Below, piece after piece: positions 18,299-26,809 of a DNA stretch of 64,000 nucleotides. A program made the translations under genes and the position numbers. The DNA comes from Streptococcus sp. 1643 (GTDB lineage Bacteria > Bacillota > Bacilli > Lactobacillales > Streptococcaceae). The stretch's first letter is position 1; each line of letters begins with the position of its first letter. A model generated the notes under the pieces. It was not told the DNA's origin. It did no database searches and was given only the letters and a program-made list of their open reading frames with translations. The stretch covers positions 631,001 to 695,000 of the forward strand of contig NZ_CP040231.1 in assembly GCF_006228325.1 (NCBI RefSeq). The letters run 5' to 3'.

Positions 18299-19582
18299 TT
18301 AGTCTTTATTTTCGTGTGGCAAAATCAAGTTCAAGATAATTCCTGTCATGGCTGATAGAGCAGTACCTGAAAGTGTAACTGGGCCAAGTTTGAGGATAGC
18401 TCCACCAAGTCCAAGTACTAACATGGCACTTGCGATGATGAGGTTACGCATTTGACTGAAGTCAACGCGCTCTTTAATCAAAACTTTTAGACCGTTGCTG
18501 GCGATAACTCCGTAGAGAAGGATGGACATGCCACCAAGCACAGCATTTGGAATGGTTGAAATCAAGGCAGTAAATTTACCAAGGAAGCTAAGAGCAATGG
18601 CGATGAAGGCCGCGTTACGGATAACAGAGACAGAAGCGATACGAGTCATCCCGATAACTCCTGTATTTTCTCCGTAGGTCGTATTGGCTGGTCCACCGAG
18701 GAAAGCAGATACAGATGTCGCAATACCGTCACCGAGAAGCGTACGGTGAAGTCCTGGTTCTTTTAGGAATTGACGGCCACAGATTTGGCTTAAAACTGTG
18801 TGGTCTCCGATGTGTTCTGAAATGGTTACAATAGCGATTGGCAAGATAGCGATTGTTTCAGGACCGAAGTACAAGTTGTACTCTTTAAAGGCTCCACCTG
18901 TACTAAATGGCAAGTAGAAACCAGGAATTTCAAACCAGTTGGCTTGAAGGACTGGGGTAAAGTCAACCAAACCAAGCATCATAGCGAAGATATACCCACC
19001 GATGATGGCAAAGAGGAAAGGAATGATACGAAGGAAACCTTTTCCTTTTGTATTGATAAAGGCGGCAATCAAGAATGTAACAACGGCTACAAGAGCGTTT
19101 TTCCAGTTTCCGTCTGCTACAAGTCCAGCATTCGTTACAGCAGAACCAGCAAGACCAAGACCGATAACGATGATCATAGGTCCGATAATGATTGGTGGCA
19201 AGAGTTTATCAATCCATTTCGTACCTGCAAAACGAACACTTGCTGCTACAAGGACGTAGACAAAACCAGTCAGGATAACTCCAGTTTGGGCAGCAGAGAC
19301 ATCGCCTCCCATTTCTTTCATGGCTAGAGACATAGCTGTGATAAAGGCGAATGAAGAACCTAGATAAACTGGAACCTTAAAGCCAGTAGAAATCATGTAG
19401 ATAAGTGTTCCAATACCGGAAGCGAAGAGAGCAACCGATACGGGCATTCCCAAAATTAAGGGAACGAGAATGGTTGCACCAAACATGGCAAACACGTGCT
19501 GGAAGCTTAGAAGAATGCCTTTACCAGCAGAAGGACGTTGATCAACGTCTAGTAACAAGTCAACAGTTGATTCCTGTTTCAT
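18299..19582 (-). CDS. pyrP: Uracil permease (NCS2/NAT family)
   Basis: The 427-residue membrane protein has about 12-14 helices and imports uracil with protons. The family signature includes the SSFAFI/PVYLGSS segment near residue 75 and the NTTYGENTGV signature near 300. The uracil rather than xanthine assignment rests on close resemblance to UraA/PyrP and on the PyrR-type leader upstream. Start at 19582 has GAGG five bases before it; an in-frame ATG further upstream lies in the attenuator. Confidence 0.9.
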   Translation of the reverse strand: MKQESTVDLLLDVDQRPSAGKGILLSFQHVFAMFGATILVPLILGMPVSVALFASGIGTLIYMISTGFKVPVYLGSSFAFITAMSLAMKEMGGDVSAAQTGVILTGFVYVLVAASVRFAGTKWIDKLLPPIIIGPMIIVIGLGLAGSAVTNAGLVADGNWKNALVAVVTFLIAAFINTKGKGFLRIIPFLFAIIGGYIFAMMLGLVDFTPVLQANWFEIPGFYLPFSTGGAFKEYNLYFGPETIAILPIAIVTISEHIGDHTVLSQICGRQFLKEPGLHRTLLGDGIATSVSAFLGGPANTTYGENTGVIGMTRIASVSVIRNAAFIAIALSFLGKFTALISTIPNAVLGGMSILLYGVIASNGLKVLIKERVDFSQMRNLIIASAMLVLGLGGAILKLGPVTLSGTALSAMTGIILNLILPHENKD

Positions 19583-19603
19583 AAAAACCTCACTTTTGGG
19601 CAC

Positions 19604-19768
19604 CAAAAAAGAGCCCATTATTTTGCAGCAATAGGCCCTCAGAGTAAGACTTTTTAAAAAATAGCTATCTTTTAAAAATTTATATAAATCTGCGCCTTCG
19701 TCACCTCACAGGATGACATTAAAAACCTTTGCTTAGGATAGTATAGCAGAAAAAATTCGTTTTGTAAA
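19604..19768 (-). promoter_or_regulatory. PyrR-controlled leader and promoter of the uracil permease gene
   Basis: On the minus strand the promoter is TTTACA (19768-19763), 17 bases, TATACT (19745-19740). The RNA then has a hairpin GTCA-loop-TGAC whose 10-nt loop TCCTGTGAGG (19713-19704) matches the PyrR-binding consensus UCCNGNGAGG. It ends in an 11-bp terminator stem GAGGGCCTATT/AATGGGCTCTT (19640-19604) with a U-run just before the RBS. PyrR bound with UMP should favour termination. Confidence 0.82.
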
Positions 19769-19872
19769 CGAATTTTTCCCGAGCCCAGAAATGTGAGAGC
19801 GAGGTTTGATTTTGTAAATCATTTTTTCCCGAGCCCGGAAATGCGAGAGCGAGGTATGATTTTGTAAATTGT
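19760..19872. repeat. 50-bp tandem repeat (2 full copies plus a partial third)
   Basis: The unit beginning TTTTGTAAA occurs at 19760-19809 and 19810-19859, with a third start at 19860. The copies differ at a handful of positions and share CCCGAGCCC, AATG and GAGAGCGAGGT. The first copy supplies the -35 box of the uracil permease promoter, and the partial third runs up to the rsmG stop. A related single copy lies at 54379-54405. Confidence 0.85.
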
Positions 19873-20586
19873 TTAAAGTGGGCGTTTGTTGGGCATGCCA
19901 GCCTTTCTTGGGTACTTGTTAGGCGTCTCCTTTTTCTTTTCGACCACAGTGATGTAGCGCGGATCTCCATTTGGCAGGGCATAGCTGAGGTTGTCCTCTA
20001 CCTTACTAAAGAGGAGGTTGAGGGCATTCTTAGCTTCTAGCAATTCCTCAGGAGCATTGCTGGCCTTGAGTGCCAATAGTTTTCCGCCGACTTTAAGATA
20101 GGGAATGGTCAGCTCAGACAAGACCTGCATACGGGCAACCGCGCGAGCCGTCACCACATCAAACTGGGCACGGAAGTTCTTGTCTTGGGCAAAGTCTTCT
20201 GCACGTCCATGGTAGAAGTGAACACCATCCAAATCCAACTCCTGAGCCAAAAGCTGAAGGAAGTTGATGCGCTTATTGAGCGAATCAATGATGGTCACAT
20301 CTAACTGAGGATAGAGGATTTTCATGGGTAGACTAGGAAATCCTGCCCCAGCTCCGATATCAAGAAGTTTAATATTCTCATTTTGGATCAAGCCTTGTAG
20401 GATGGGTGCAATCGAATCATAAAAGTGTTTAAGGTAGACTTCTTCTTTGTCTGTAATAGCTGTCAGGTTAATCTTCTCATTCCACTCGACCAAGAGTTCA
20501 AAATAGCGTTCAAATTGGTTCTTTTGCTGGTCAGAAAGTGGAAGATTTTGCTCAGCTAGTAGACTGTAAAATGTTTCTGGTTTCAT
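19873..20586 (-). CDS. rsmG: 16S rRNA m7G527 methyltransferase
   Basis: RsmG (GidB) methylates G527 in the 530 loop of 16S rRNA; loss confers low-level streptomycin resistance in many bacteria. The 237-residue protein has the SAM-binding [14 protein letters not shown] near residue 70 and RAVA near 135. The start at 20586 follows AAGGA, while the longer in-frame start at 20610 has no RBS. A TGGTAAAAT extended -10 faces away from the lemA promoter. Confidence 0.95.
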   Translation of the reverse strand: MKPETFYSLLAEQNLPLSDQQKNQFERYFELLVEWNEKINLTAITDKEEVYLKHFYDSIAPILQGLIQNENIKLLDIGAGAGFPSLPMKILYPQLDVTIIDSLNKRINFLQLLAQELDLDGVHFYHGRAEDFAQDKNFRAQFDVVTARAVARMQVLSELTIPYLKVGGKLLALKASNAPEELLEAKNALNLLFSKVEDNLSYALPNGDPRYITVVEKKKETPNKYPRKAGMPNKRPL

Positions 20587-20612
20587 AGTAGTTTCCTTCT
20601 CTAGTATCATCT

Positions 20613-20646
20613 TATTTTACCATATTCATTAAAAATTTGATATACT
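20613..20646. promoter_or_regulatory. Divergent promoters of rsmG and lemA
   Basis: On the minus strand TGGTAAAAT is an extended -10 for rsmG. On the plus strand TGATATACT (20638-20646) is an extended -10 for lemA. The two are back to back within about 35 bases. Confidence 0.55.
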
Positions 20647-20679
20647 GGTAGTAATCTAAAAGAAGAAAGGAATAAGATT

Positions 20680-21240
20680 ATGACTTGGATTATTCTTGGA
20701 GTTTTGGCTCTGATTGTTATTTTTGTGATTGTTAGCTATAACGGTTTGGTGAAAAATCGTATGCAGACCAAGGAGGCTTGGAGCCAGATCGATGTTCAGT
20801 TGAAGCGTCGTAATGATCTCCTCCCAAACTTGATTGAAACAGTCAAAGGCTATGCGAAATATGAAGGTTCTACCTTGGAAAAGGTGACAGAACTTCGTAG
20901 GCAAGTAGCCGCAGCAACGTCTCCAGCTGAAGCTATGAAGGCCAGTGATGCCCTTACCCGCCAGATTTCTGGTATCTTTGCAGTAGCAGAGAATTACCCA
21001 GACTTGAAAGCTAGTGCTAACTTTATCAAATTGCAAGAAGAGTTGACCAATACAGAAAATAAAATTTCATACTCCCGCCAACTCTACAACAGTGTTGTCA
21101 GCAACTACAATGTAAAACTAGAAAGTTTCCCAAGCAATGTCATCGCAGGACTATTTGGCTTTAAAGCTGCAGACTTCCTTCAAACACCTGAAGAGGAAAA
21201 GGCAGTTCCTAAAGTTGACTTTAGCGGTTTAGGTGACTAA
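20680..21240 (+). CDS. lemA: LemA family protein
   Basis: The 186-residue protein has one N-terminal membrane helix (about 3-22) and a helical domain with the family pattern [20 protein letters not shown] near residues 35-55. LemA proteins have no settled biochemical role but are almost always encoded with HtpX. The stop lies one base before the htpX ATG, so the pair is translationally coupled. Confidence 0.92.
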   Translation: MTWIILGVLALIVIFVIVSYNGLVKNRMQTKEAWSQIDVQLKRRNDLLPNLIETVKGYAKYEGSTLEKVTELRRQVAAATSPAEAMKASDALTRQISGIFAVAENYPDLKASANFIKLQEELTNTENKISYSRQLYNSVVSNYNVKLESFPSNVIAGLFGFKAADFLQTPEEEKAVPKVDFSGLGD

Positions 21241-21241
21241 G

Positions 21242-22141
21242 ATGTTGTTTGATCAAATTGCGAGTAATAAACGAAAAACTTGGATTTTATTGCTGGTTTT
21301 CTTCCTACTCTTGACCTTGGTTGGTTATGCGGTTGGTTATCTCTTCATGCGCTCAGGTCTTGGGGGGATGATAATTGCCTTGATTATTGGTCTTATCTAC
21401 GCTCTGACCATGATCTTTCAATCAACAGAGATTGTCATGTCTATGAATGGGGCGCGTGAGGTTGATGAGCAAACAGCACCAGACCTCTACCATGTAGTGG
21501 AAGATATGGCCATGGTCGCTCAGATTCCCATGCCACGTGTTTTCATCATTGAGGATTCTTCTTTAAATGCCTTTGCAACAGGTTCGAATCCGCAGAATGC
21601 AGCAGTCGCAGCAACGTCGGGTCTTCTGGCTATCATGAATCGTGAGGAGCTAGAAGCGGTCATGGGTCATGAAGTCAGTCATATCCGAAACTACGATATC
21701 CGTATTTCGACCATTGCTGTTGCCCTTGCCAGTGCCATTACCCTTCTGTCTAGTATGGCTGGTCGGATGATGTGGTGGGGTGGCGCAGGCCGCAGACGGA
21801 GTGATAATGATCGTGATGGAAATGGTCTAGAGATTATCATGCTTGTTATCTCTCTCTTAGCCATTGTTCTAGCACCTCTCGCAGCAACCTTGGTACAACT
21901 AGCTATCTCTCGCCAGCGGGAATTTCTAGCGGACGCATCCAGTGTGGAGCTGACTCGTAATCCTCAAGGGATGATCAATGCCTTGCGTAAGTTGGAGAAT
22001 AGCGATCCGATGCATCACCATGTTGACGATGCCAGTAGCGCTCTTTATATCAATGATCCGAAGAAAGGTGGGGGACTTCAAAAACTCTTTTATACCCACC
22101 CACCTATCTCAGAACGAATCGAACGCTTGAAACACATGTAA
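21242..22141 (+). CDS. htpX: HtpX membrane zinc metalloprotease
   Basis: HtpX degrades misfolded membrane proteins. The 299-residue protein has two N-terminal helices, a zinc site HEVSH near residue 142-146 with the third ligand Glu in the REFLADA segment near 224, and two further helices around 155-220. The start is the ATG at 21242, with its RBS inside the lemA end. Its last 40 codons and terminator are partly duplicated downstream at 22945-23024. Confidence 0.95.
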   Translation: MLFDQIASNKRKTWILLLVFFLLLTLVGYAVGYLFMRSGLGGMIIALIIGLIYALTMIFQSTEIVMSMNGAREVDEQTAPDLYHVVEDMAMVAQIPMPRVFIIEDSSLNAFATGSNPQNAAVAATSGLLAIMNREELEAVMGHEVSHIRNYDIRISTIAVALASAITLLSSMAGRMMWWGGAGRRRSDNDRDGNGLEIIMLVISLLAIVLAPLAATLVQLAISRQREFLADASSVELTRNPQGMINALRKLENSDPMHHHVDDASSALYINDPKKGGGLQKLFYTHPPISERIERLKHM

Positions 22142-22142
22142 A

Positions 22143-22170
22143 AAAATCCAGAGATCGTCTCTGGATTTTT
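22143..22170 (+). terminator. Terminator of lemA-htpX
   Basis: AAAATCCAGAGA, loop TCG, TCTCTGGATTTTT. The same hairpin recurs at 22997-23024. Confidence 0.9.
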
Positions 22171-22251
22171 GCTTTTAGTGTTTCGCTTTTAACTTGTTAT
22201 CTCACCAAAAAATAGTATAATATATGTAATTCAATATAATTGAGGTGAATG

Positions 22252-22848
22252 ATGTATAAGCGCTGGATGACGTTTTTCTTGATTTTGATTTTTATGCCGA
22301 TTCATTTGAGTATAGCAGAGAAAATCATGCGAATAAATTCATTACCGCTATCAATCCTTTTTACACTTGTTGAACTTGCATTATTTTTATATGTAGGAAA
22401 AAAGTATGACTTGTTTCACATTCGGAAAATCTACCTAAAAGATATTTTAAAATGTTTTCTTTCATACGCCTTGCTTTTCCTGTTTTATATTATGGTCAAT
22501 TTTTTAGGCCCTACCCAATCAGACACAACTCAAACTGTGCAAAGTTTATCACTTTCATGGTCTGTACTTTTTGTGGATCTCTGTGTTTTGGCACCTGTCA
22601 CGGAAGAAATCTTTATGCGAGGTATGTTACAGGGGCTAGTATTTAAGAATACCTATTTTGGATTGTTTGCCACATCGCTTCTTTTTGCTTATCTTCATGG
22701 TCCCTATACTATTCCTAGCTTTATCAGCTATTTAGGTATGGGATTTGCATTTGGGGTAAGGTACAAGACTTCTGACAACCTATGGAATTCCATTCTTTTG
22801 CATGTCCTCAATAATCTGGTTGCATTTTGCTTTTTGTATATGAGATAA
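22252..22848 (+). CDS. CPBP-family intramembrane metalloprotease (Abi)
   Basis: The 198-residue protein has about six membrane helices and the CPBP motif EEIFMR near residue 120 with a second conserved HG/FxxHxxx-like element (YLHGPY) near 150. Family members include CAAX-type proteases and streptococcal proteins linked to bacteriocin self-immunity. Of two adjacent ATGs I chose 22252, six bases after GAGG. The gene is AT-rich and bracketed by the duplicated htpX tail, which suggests it was acquired as an insert. Confidence 0.82.
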   Translation: MYKRWMTFFLILIFMPIHLSIAEKIMRINSLPLSILFTLVELALFLYVGKKYDLFHIRKIYLKDILKCFLSYALLFLFYIMVNFLGPTQSDTTQTVQSLSLSWSVLFVDLCVLAPVTEEIFMRGMLQGLVFKNTYFGLFATSLLFAYLHGPYTIPSFISYLGMGFAFGVRYKTSDNLWNSILLHVLNNLVAFCFLYMR

Positions 22849-22944
22849 TGATGCATTAGAATGCTTTGAGCTGTAAAATAGTAAAAAATGATTTCTAGCT
22901 TATATAATTTAAACAAAAGTCAGAGCATAATCTGTCACGTAAAA

Positions 22945-23024
22945 GACGCCAGAAGCGCTCTTTATATCAATGATCCCAAGAAAGACGTGTGTAAACAAAA
23001 TCCAGAGATCGTCTCTGGATTTTT
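22945..23024 (+). pseudogene. Remnant of a duplicated htpX 3' end with its terminator
   Basis: Positions 22945-22984 match htpX 22028-22067 at 37 of 40 bases. After a deletion of about 70 bases the htpX terminator hairpin follows at 22997-23024, identical to 22143-22170. The fragment cannot encode a working protein. The retained terminator now probably ends transcription of the CPBP gene. Confidence 0.85.
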
Positions 23025-23038
23025 GCTATGTTCAACAT

Positions 23039-24565
23039 TTATAAATCTTGTAAATCAACAACTTCCAAACCACGATCTGTCAAACGATAGATACTCGTAC
23101 AGACCTCTTTTAAGAAGCGTCTGTCATGCGAAACAGTGATCAGACCGCCAGGATAAGAGGCAAATAGTTTTCTGATTTCAGGTTGAGAAGTGGGAGAAAA
23201 ATTACGTGTAGGCTCATCCAGAAGGAGAAAGTTTGGTTTGCGCAACACTAAATCCAAAAGTAGGAGTTTACCTTGTTGACCGCCAGATAGGGAGCGGATT
23301 TGATGGTGCATCTCTGGATAGTTGAAATTGAGACTGGCTAGGTGAGATTGGATTTTCTGTAGTTCCTCTTTTTCCCCAGTTTGGCTGAGATAGGCTACTG
23401 GAGATAAATCCAATTGCAGTTTTTTATGGTAATCTTGTGGCATAAAACCAAGCGATATTTCTCTTTTAGCGCTGAGCAGTTGTTGCAATTTGGTTAACAG
23501 TGTTGATTTTCCAACACCATTTGGCCCGATGATACCGATTTTATCTTGGCCACGAACAGTTAGTTGTAACTCCTGAGCTAAAATGCGCTTGCCAATGGAT
23601 AAATTTTCTTTTTCCAGTTGGATTAAGACTTTAGAAGATGGTAATGGTTGGATGTCTGAGAAGAAAAGTTGGATTTGTTCCTCTTCAAGTGGCATTTGGG
23701 TCATGGACTGAGCTTCCTTTTCAAAGCGTTTTTCTTGAGAGAGAGCAGTTTTCATCTTTTTAGCCAATAGGCGACCGGCAGTACTGTCTTTGGTAGCTCG
23801 AAGTGCAGTTTCCACATTTTGCTTGACGCGGCGATGTTTTTCCATGGTTTTGTCATAGGCTCTCTGGTCGTTAGCAGCTTGCTGGCTTTGTCTTGCAAAA
23901 TTAGCCTTTCTCTGCTCACTATAGCGATCATAGTCTAAATGCTCGACTAGCGTTTCCGCTTCTTTCCGATGCTTGACCAGTCGCAAGTGGACAATAGTAT
24001 CAGCCGTTTGAGAAAGAAAGTCTTCATCATGGGAAATGAAAATAACAGTTTGCCTAATCTTTCGAATCTGACCTTTTAGCCAATCAACCGTCTCAAGGTC
24101 TAGGTCATTTGAAGGTTCATCCAAAAATAGAATCTCAAAGGGTTTGGCTAACTCGTGGATGAGCTGAATTTTCAAAGATTCGCCCCCCGAGAGGCTACCA
24201 ATTTCTTGGTCGCTAGCAAAACGGTCGCTATCAAAGTGCAACTCCTCCGCCAAACGATAAAGAATGCTGTAGTCTAAATCAGCAGAATCCAAAAAGAAGT
24301 AGTCGTGTAGAGTCCTATTTTTCAGGATTTCAGGGAGTTTTTGAGGAATGTAGGCCAGTGATTGAAGATCAGACTGGATGTCGCCCTTGATAGTAAAATC
24401 AGGTAATGCTTCCCCCATTAAAGCTCGTAGTAAAGTCGATTTACCATTTCCTTCTTCACCAATAATAGCAACCTTTTCCCCGTCTTGGATAGTCGTGGTT
24501 AGGTCAGATACAAGATCTCGTAGATCTTTGTTTTGCGTGATGGTTAGATGATTGATTTTTATCAT
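23039..24565 (-). CDS. ABC-F family ATPase, probable ribosome protection factor
   Basis: ABC-F proteins bind the ribosomal E site and either modulate translation or displace antibiotics. The 508-residue protein has two ATPase domains with no membrane segment: Walker A GEEGNGKS (36-43) with LSGGE, and GPNGVGKS (near 346) with LSGGQQG, joined by a charged coiled linker (about 200-300). The second Walker B is followed by DEPTRNFSP, an unusual D-loop region. The start at 24565 follows AAAGGG. The long attenuator-like leader favours an antibiotic-inducible resistance factor of the Vga/Lsa/Msr kind, but the subfamily cannot be fixed here. Confidence 0.85.
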   Translation of the reverse strand: MIKINHLTITQNKDLRDLVSDLTTTIQDGEKVAIIGEEGNGKSTLLRALMGEALPDFTIKGDIQSDLQSLAYIPQKLPEILKNRTLHDYFFLDSADLDYSILYRLAEELHFDSDRFASDQEIGSLSGGESLKIQLIHELAKPFEILFLDEPSNDLDLETVDWLKGQIRKIRQTVIFISHDEDFLSQTADTIVHLRLVKHRKEAETLVEHLDYDRYSEQRKANFARQSQQAANDQRAYDKTMEKHRRVKQNVETALRATKDSTAGRLLAKKMKTALSQEKRFEKEAQSMTQMPLEEEQIQLFFSDIQPLPSSKVLIQLEKENLSIGKRILAQELQLTVRGQDKIGIIGPNGVGKSTLLTKLQQLLSAKREISLGFMPQDYHKKLQLDLSPVAYLSQTGEKEELQKIQSHLASLNFNYPEMHHQIRSLSGGQQGKLLLLDLVLRKPNFLLLDEPTRNFSPTSQPEIRKLFASYPGGLITVSHDRRFLKEVCTSIYRLTDRGLEVVDLQDL

Positions 24566-24600
24566 ATTCTTGCCCTTTCTAGAATGTCGATATTGCATAA

Positions 24601-24905
24601 CAAAAAGCTCTACTTTATCTAGTAGAGCCCAAAGTCACTGTCAAAAACTCTATTATCCTCGTTGAAAAACTCGTCAAACTAGCTTGGAGCTGCCTAACCC
24701 AACTCAAGAGGAGCATAGCTTTCTAGTTTTTCGATTTTCAATGAGGACAAGATACTAGAAAATCTAGTATAAAAAGAGCACACAAAAAGAGACAAAAACA
24801 AGATCTACTAAATAAAGTTCTTTATTTGATAGATTAGTTGTTCATGTCTCCCATACCTCCGAGTATTAGTATCTCTATCCTATACCTTTAAGGAAATTTT
24901 GTCAA
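24601..24905 (-). promoter_or_regulatory. Attenuator leader of the ABC-F gene
   Basis: The promoter TTGACA (24905-24900), 17 bases, TAGGAT (24882-24877) drives a leader of about 300 nt. Near its start GGAGG (24860-24856) precedes a tiny ORF, ATG AAC AAC TAA (24845-24834). This runs straight into a 15-bp-arm hairpin (24834-24803) followed by U-rich RNA. A second hairpin GCTCTACT/AGTAGAGC with a U-run (24630-24601) lies 36 bases before the gene. This layout matches ribosome-mediated attenuation known for ABC-F resistance genes; the mechanism here is inference. Confidence 0.7.
24656..24747. repeat. 92-bp MITE-like element in the ABC-F leader
   Basis: The ends TCCTCGTTGAAAA...CTAG and CTAG...TTTTCAATGAGGA are imperfect terminal inverted repeats of about 25 bp. 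It has no coding capacity. It resembles the short interspersed repeats common in mitis-group streptococci; I could not assign it to a named family. Confidence 0.6.
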
Positions 24906-24928
24906 TAGAAAATCCAAAATTCTAAACT

Positions 24929-25258
24929 CTAAAATCCAAAAACAGGTCCATAGAGAGTCAGTACGTGTTTGACGTGCTCGTAATGGAACTTGTCATAGTT
25001 TCGCCAAGCGGTGCGTGCTTGATCATTTAGTTTTAGGCTACCCAGTCCAATCAGAAGACTGGTGCGTTGGTAAAATTTCTCAAGGTCGATTAAGATACTG
25101 TTGTCCAGCTTTTCTGCTGTTTTTAGTTCCTTAAGAGTGGTGTTCAGCAGCTCTTGCAGTCGAAGATCATCAGCTGTTCCTTGTTTACAGCTTTGGTAGC
25201 TTTTATTTAACTCGGAAAGGAGTCGATAAGCTTCAGTGATGAGTGCTTTGTCTTCCAT
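24929..25258 (-). CDS. Small all-helical protein, possible bacteriocin-immunity-like
   Basis: The 109-residue acidic protein has no signal or membrane segment and looks entirely alpha-helical, with leucines spaced as in a helical bundle. Its size and pattern recall enterocin A-type immunity proteins, but I see no decisive motif. It has its own promoter, ATGACA-17-TATACT (25324-25296, minus), and a strong RBS AAGGAGG. The ABC-F promoter lies just after its stop. Confidence 0.6.
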   Translation of the reverse strand: MEDKALITEAYRLLSELNKSYQSCKQGTADDLRLQELLNTTLKELKTAEKLDNSILIDLEKFYQRTSLLIGLGSLKLNDQARTAWRNYDKFHYEHVKHVLTLYGPVFGF

Positions 25259-25426
25259 ATGAGCATCCTCCTTGCTCTGATGTATTCTTGCCTATAGTAT
25301 AGCACTAATAGGAAAGTTTGTCATAGTAAATATGTTAAAAAATGAGATTTTAATCTCAAAGTTTGGGAGGCTGACTTATAGCCTTTTCATGGTATAATCA
25401 AGTGAGTACATCTTTATGGAGGAAAT

Positions 25427-25969
25427 ATGAAGTTAAACATTCAAGAAATTCGTAAGCAACCTGAAGGCCTACATTTTGAACAAGCTTTAGACCTGGCAGC
25501 AGACTTGTGTAAACGAAATCAAGAGATTTTAGATGTCAAAGATATCCTTGCAGTGGGGAAGGTGCAGTACGAAGACCGTCTGTATTTCTTGGACTATCAG
25601 TTGTCATATACCATTGTCCTTGCTTCCAGCCGCAGTATGGAGCCAGTTGAGTTGGCTGAGTCTTATCCAGTCACAGAAGTTTTCATGGAAGGAGCGACCA
25701 ACCAACTAGACCAGGAAGTTCTAGATGATGATTTGGTCTTGCCTATCGAAAATGGGGAAATTGACCTTGCTGAGAGCGTAGCAGATAATATTCTGCTCAA
25801 TATCCCTATCAAGGTCTTGACGGCAGAAGAAGAGGCGGGCCAAGGTTTTGTGTCAGGAAATGACTGGCAAATCATGACTGAAGATGAATACCAAGCCCAA
25901 CAAGCAGTCAAGAAAGAAGAAAACAGTCCATTTGCTGGCTTGCAAGGACTGTTTGATGGAGACGAGTAG
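25427..25969 (+). CDS. DUF177 (YceD-like) protein
   Basis: The 180-residue acidic protein belongs to the DUF177/YceD family, which is linked to 23S rRNA processing or ribosome assembly and usually sits before rpmF. Here it is joined to nth instead, with no gap between the stop and the next ATG. TGGTATAAT (25390-25398) is its extended -10 promoter. The typical conserved cysteines of some DUF177 members are not present. Confidence 0.85.
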   Translation: MKLNIQEIRKQPEGLHFEQALDLAADLCKRNQEILDVKDILAVGKVQYEDRLYFLDYQLSYTIVLASSRSMEPVELAESYPVTEVFMEGATNQLDQEVLDDDLVLPIENGEIDLAESVADNILLNIPIKVLTAEEEAGQGFVSGNDWQIMTEDEYQAQQAVKKEENSPFAGLQGLFDGDE

Positions 25970-26599
25970 ATGGTTTTATCTAAGAAACGTGCCCGTCATG
26001 TCATAGAGGAAATTATTGCCCTCTTTCCAGATGCTAAGCCTAGTCTTGATTTTACCAATCATTTTGAACTACTGGTTGCGGTGATGCTGTCAGCCCAGAC
26101 CACAGATGCAGCGGTAAATAAGGCCACACCAGGGCTCTTTGCTGCTTTTCCAACGCCGCAAGCCATGTCTGTAGCGACAGAGAGTGAAATTGCTTCACAC
26201 ATTTCTCGTCTGGGACTGTATCGAAATAAGGCTAAATTCCTTAAAAAATGTGCCCAACAGTTACTAGATGATTTTGATGGTCAAGTCCCTCAGACACGTG
26301 AAGAATTAGAAAGTCTAGCAGGTGTTGGTCGTAAGACAGCCAATGTTGTCATGAGTGTGGGCTATGGAATCCCAGCCTTCGCAGTCGATACTCATGTGGA
26401 GCGTATTTGCAAACATCACGATATCGTTAAAAAATCAGCTACGCCACTTGAAGTAGAGAAACGTGTTATGGATGTCTTGCCACCAGAAGAATGGTTAGCA
26501 GCTCACCAGGCCATGATTTACTTTGGACGAGCTATCTGTCATCCCAAAAATCCAGAATGTGACCACTATCCCCAGTTATATGATTTTAGCAATGTTTAA
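25970..26599 (+). CDS. nth: Endonuclease III, DNA glycosylase/AP lyase with degraded Fe-S site
   Basis: Nth removes oxidised pyrimidines and nicks abasic sites. The 209-residue protein has the helix-hairpin-helix LAGVGRKTANVV with catalytic Lys, and the catalytic Asp in FAVDTHVER. The C-terminal cluster motif C-x6-C-x2-C-x5-C is incomplete: CHPKNPEC keeps two cysteines, while the third and fourth are Tyr and Phe. The 4Fe-4S cluster is therefore probably absent. Confidence 0.93.
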   Translation: MVLSKKRARHVIEEIIALFPDAKPSLDFTNHFELLVAVMLSAQTTDAAVNKATPGLFAAFPTPQAMSVATESEIASHISRLGLYRNKAKFLKKCAQQLLDDFDGQVPQTREELESLAGVGRKTANVVMSVGYGIPAFAVDTHVERICKHHDIVKKSATPLEVEKRVMDVLPPEEWLAAHQAMIYFGRAICHPKNPECDHYPQLYDFSNV

Positions 26600-26622
26600 G
26601 GGGACTCTGAAAAAGTTTTTGC

Positions 26623-26799
26623 TTGATTTTAAGGGTGCTTTGTGCTATAGTAAATGGTAACTAAATAGTCCTTTAAACCTGTCCCGTGAGGCAGGCAAGG
26701 AGCGCGATAAAGTAGAAGGGTGAAGTCTATACTGTATACAGTAGGGCTCGCTTAGCTATACATTTCAAGTCTCCTTGTAGAAGGAGACTTTTCTTTTTG
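26623..26799 (+). promoter_or_regulatory. Promoter and PyrR attenuator of the pyr operon
   Basis: The promoter is TTGATT (26623-26628), 17 bases, TATAGT with extended TGC (26646-26651). The PyrR-binding hairpin CCTG-TCCCGTGAGG-CAGG (26678-26695) matches UCCNGNGAGG. A 10-bp terminator AAGTCTCCTT/AAGGAGACTT (26767-26790) with a T-run precedes pyrR. AAGGAG at 26698-26703 can pair with CTCCTT of the terminator, giving the alternative antiterminator. High UMP makes PyrR favour termination. Confidence 0.92.
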
Positions 26800-26809
26800 G
26801 AGGTTTGTC

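Noticed and set aside
19583..19740. Possible purine (xanthine/guanine) riboswitch before the NCS2 permease
   Set aside because: The leader lacks the purine aptamer three-way junction signatures, while the UCCNGNGAGG loop and terminator fit PyrR control.
19719..19982. 87-codon minus-strand frame over the tandem repeat
   Set aside because: It overlaps the rsmG end in another frame and the repeat array; no RBS and no homology sense.
22888..23139. 83-codon frame reading through the htpX remnant
   Set aside because: It spans a decayed htpX tail, a terminator and the antisense end of the ABC-F gene, so it is not a gene.
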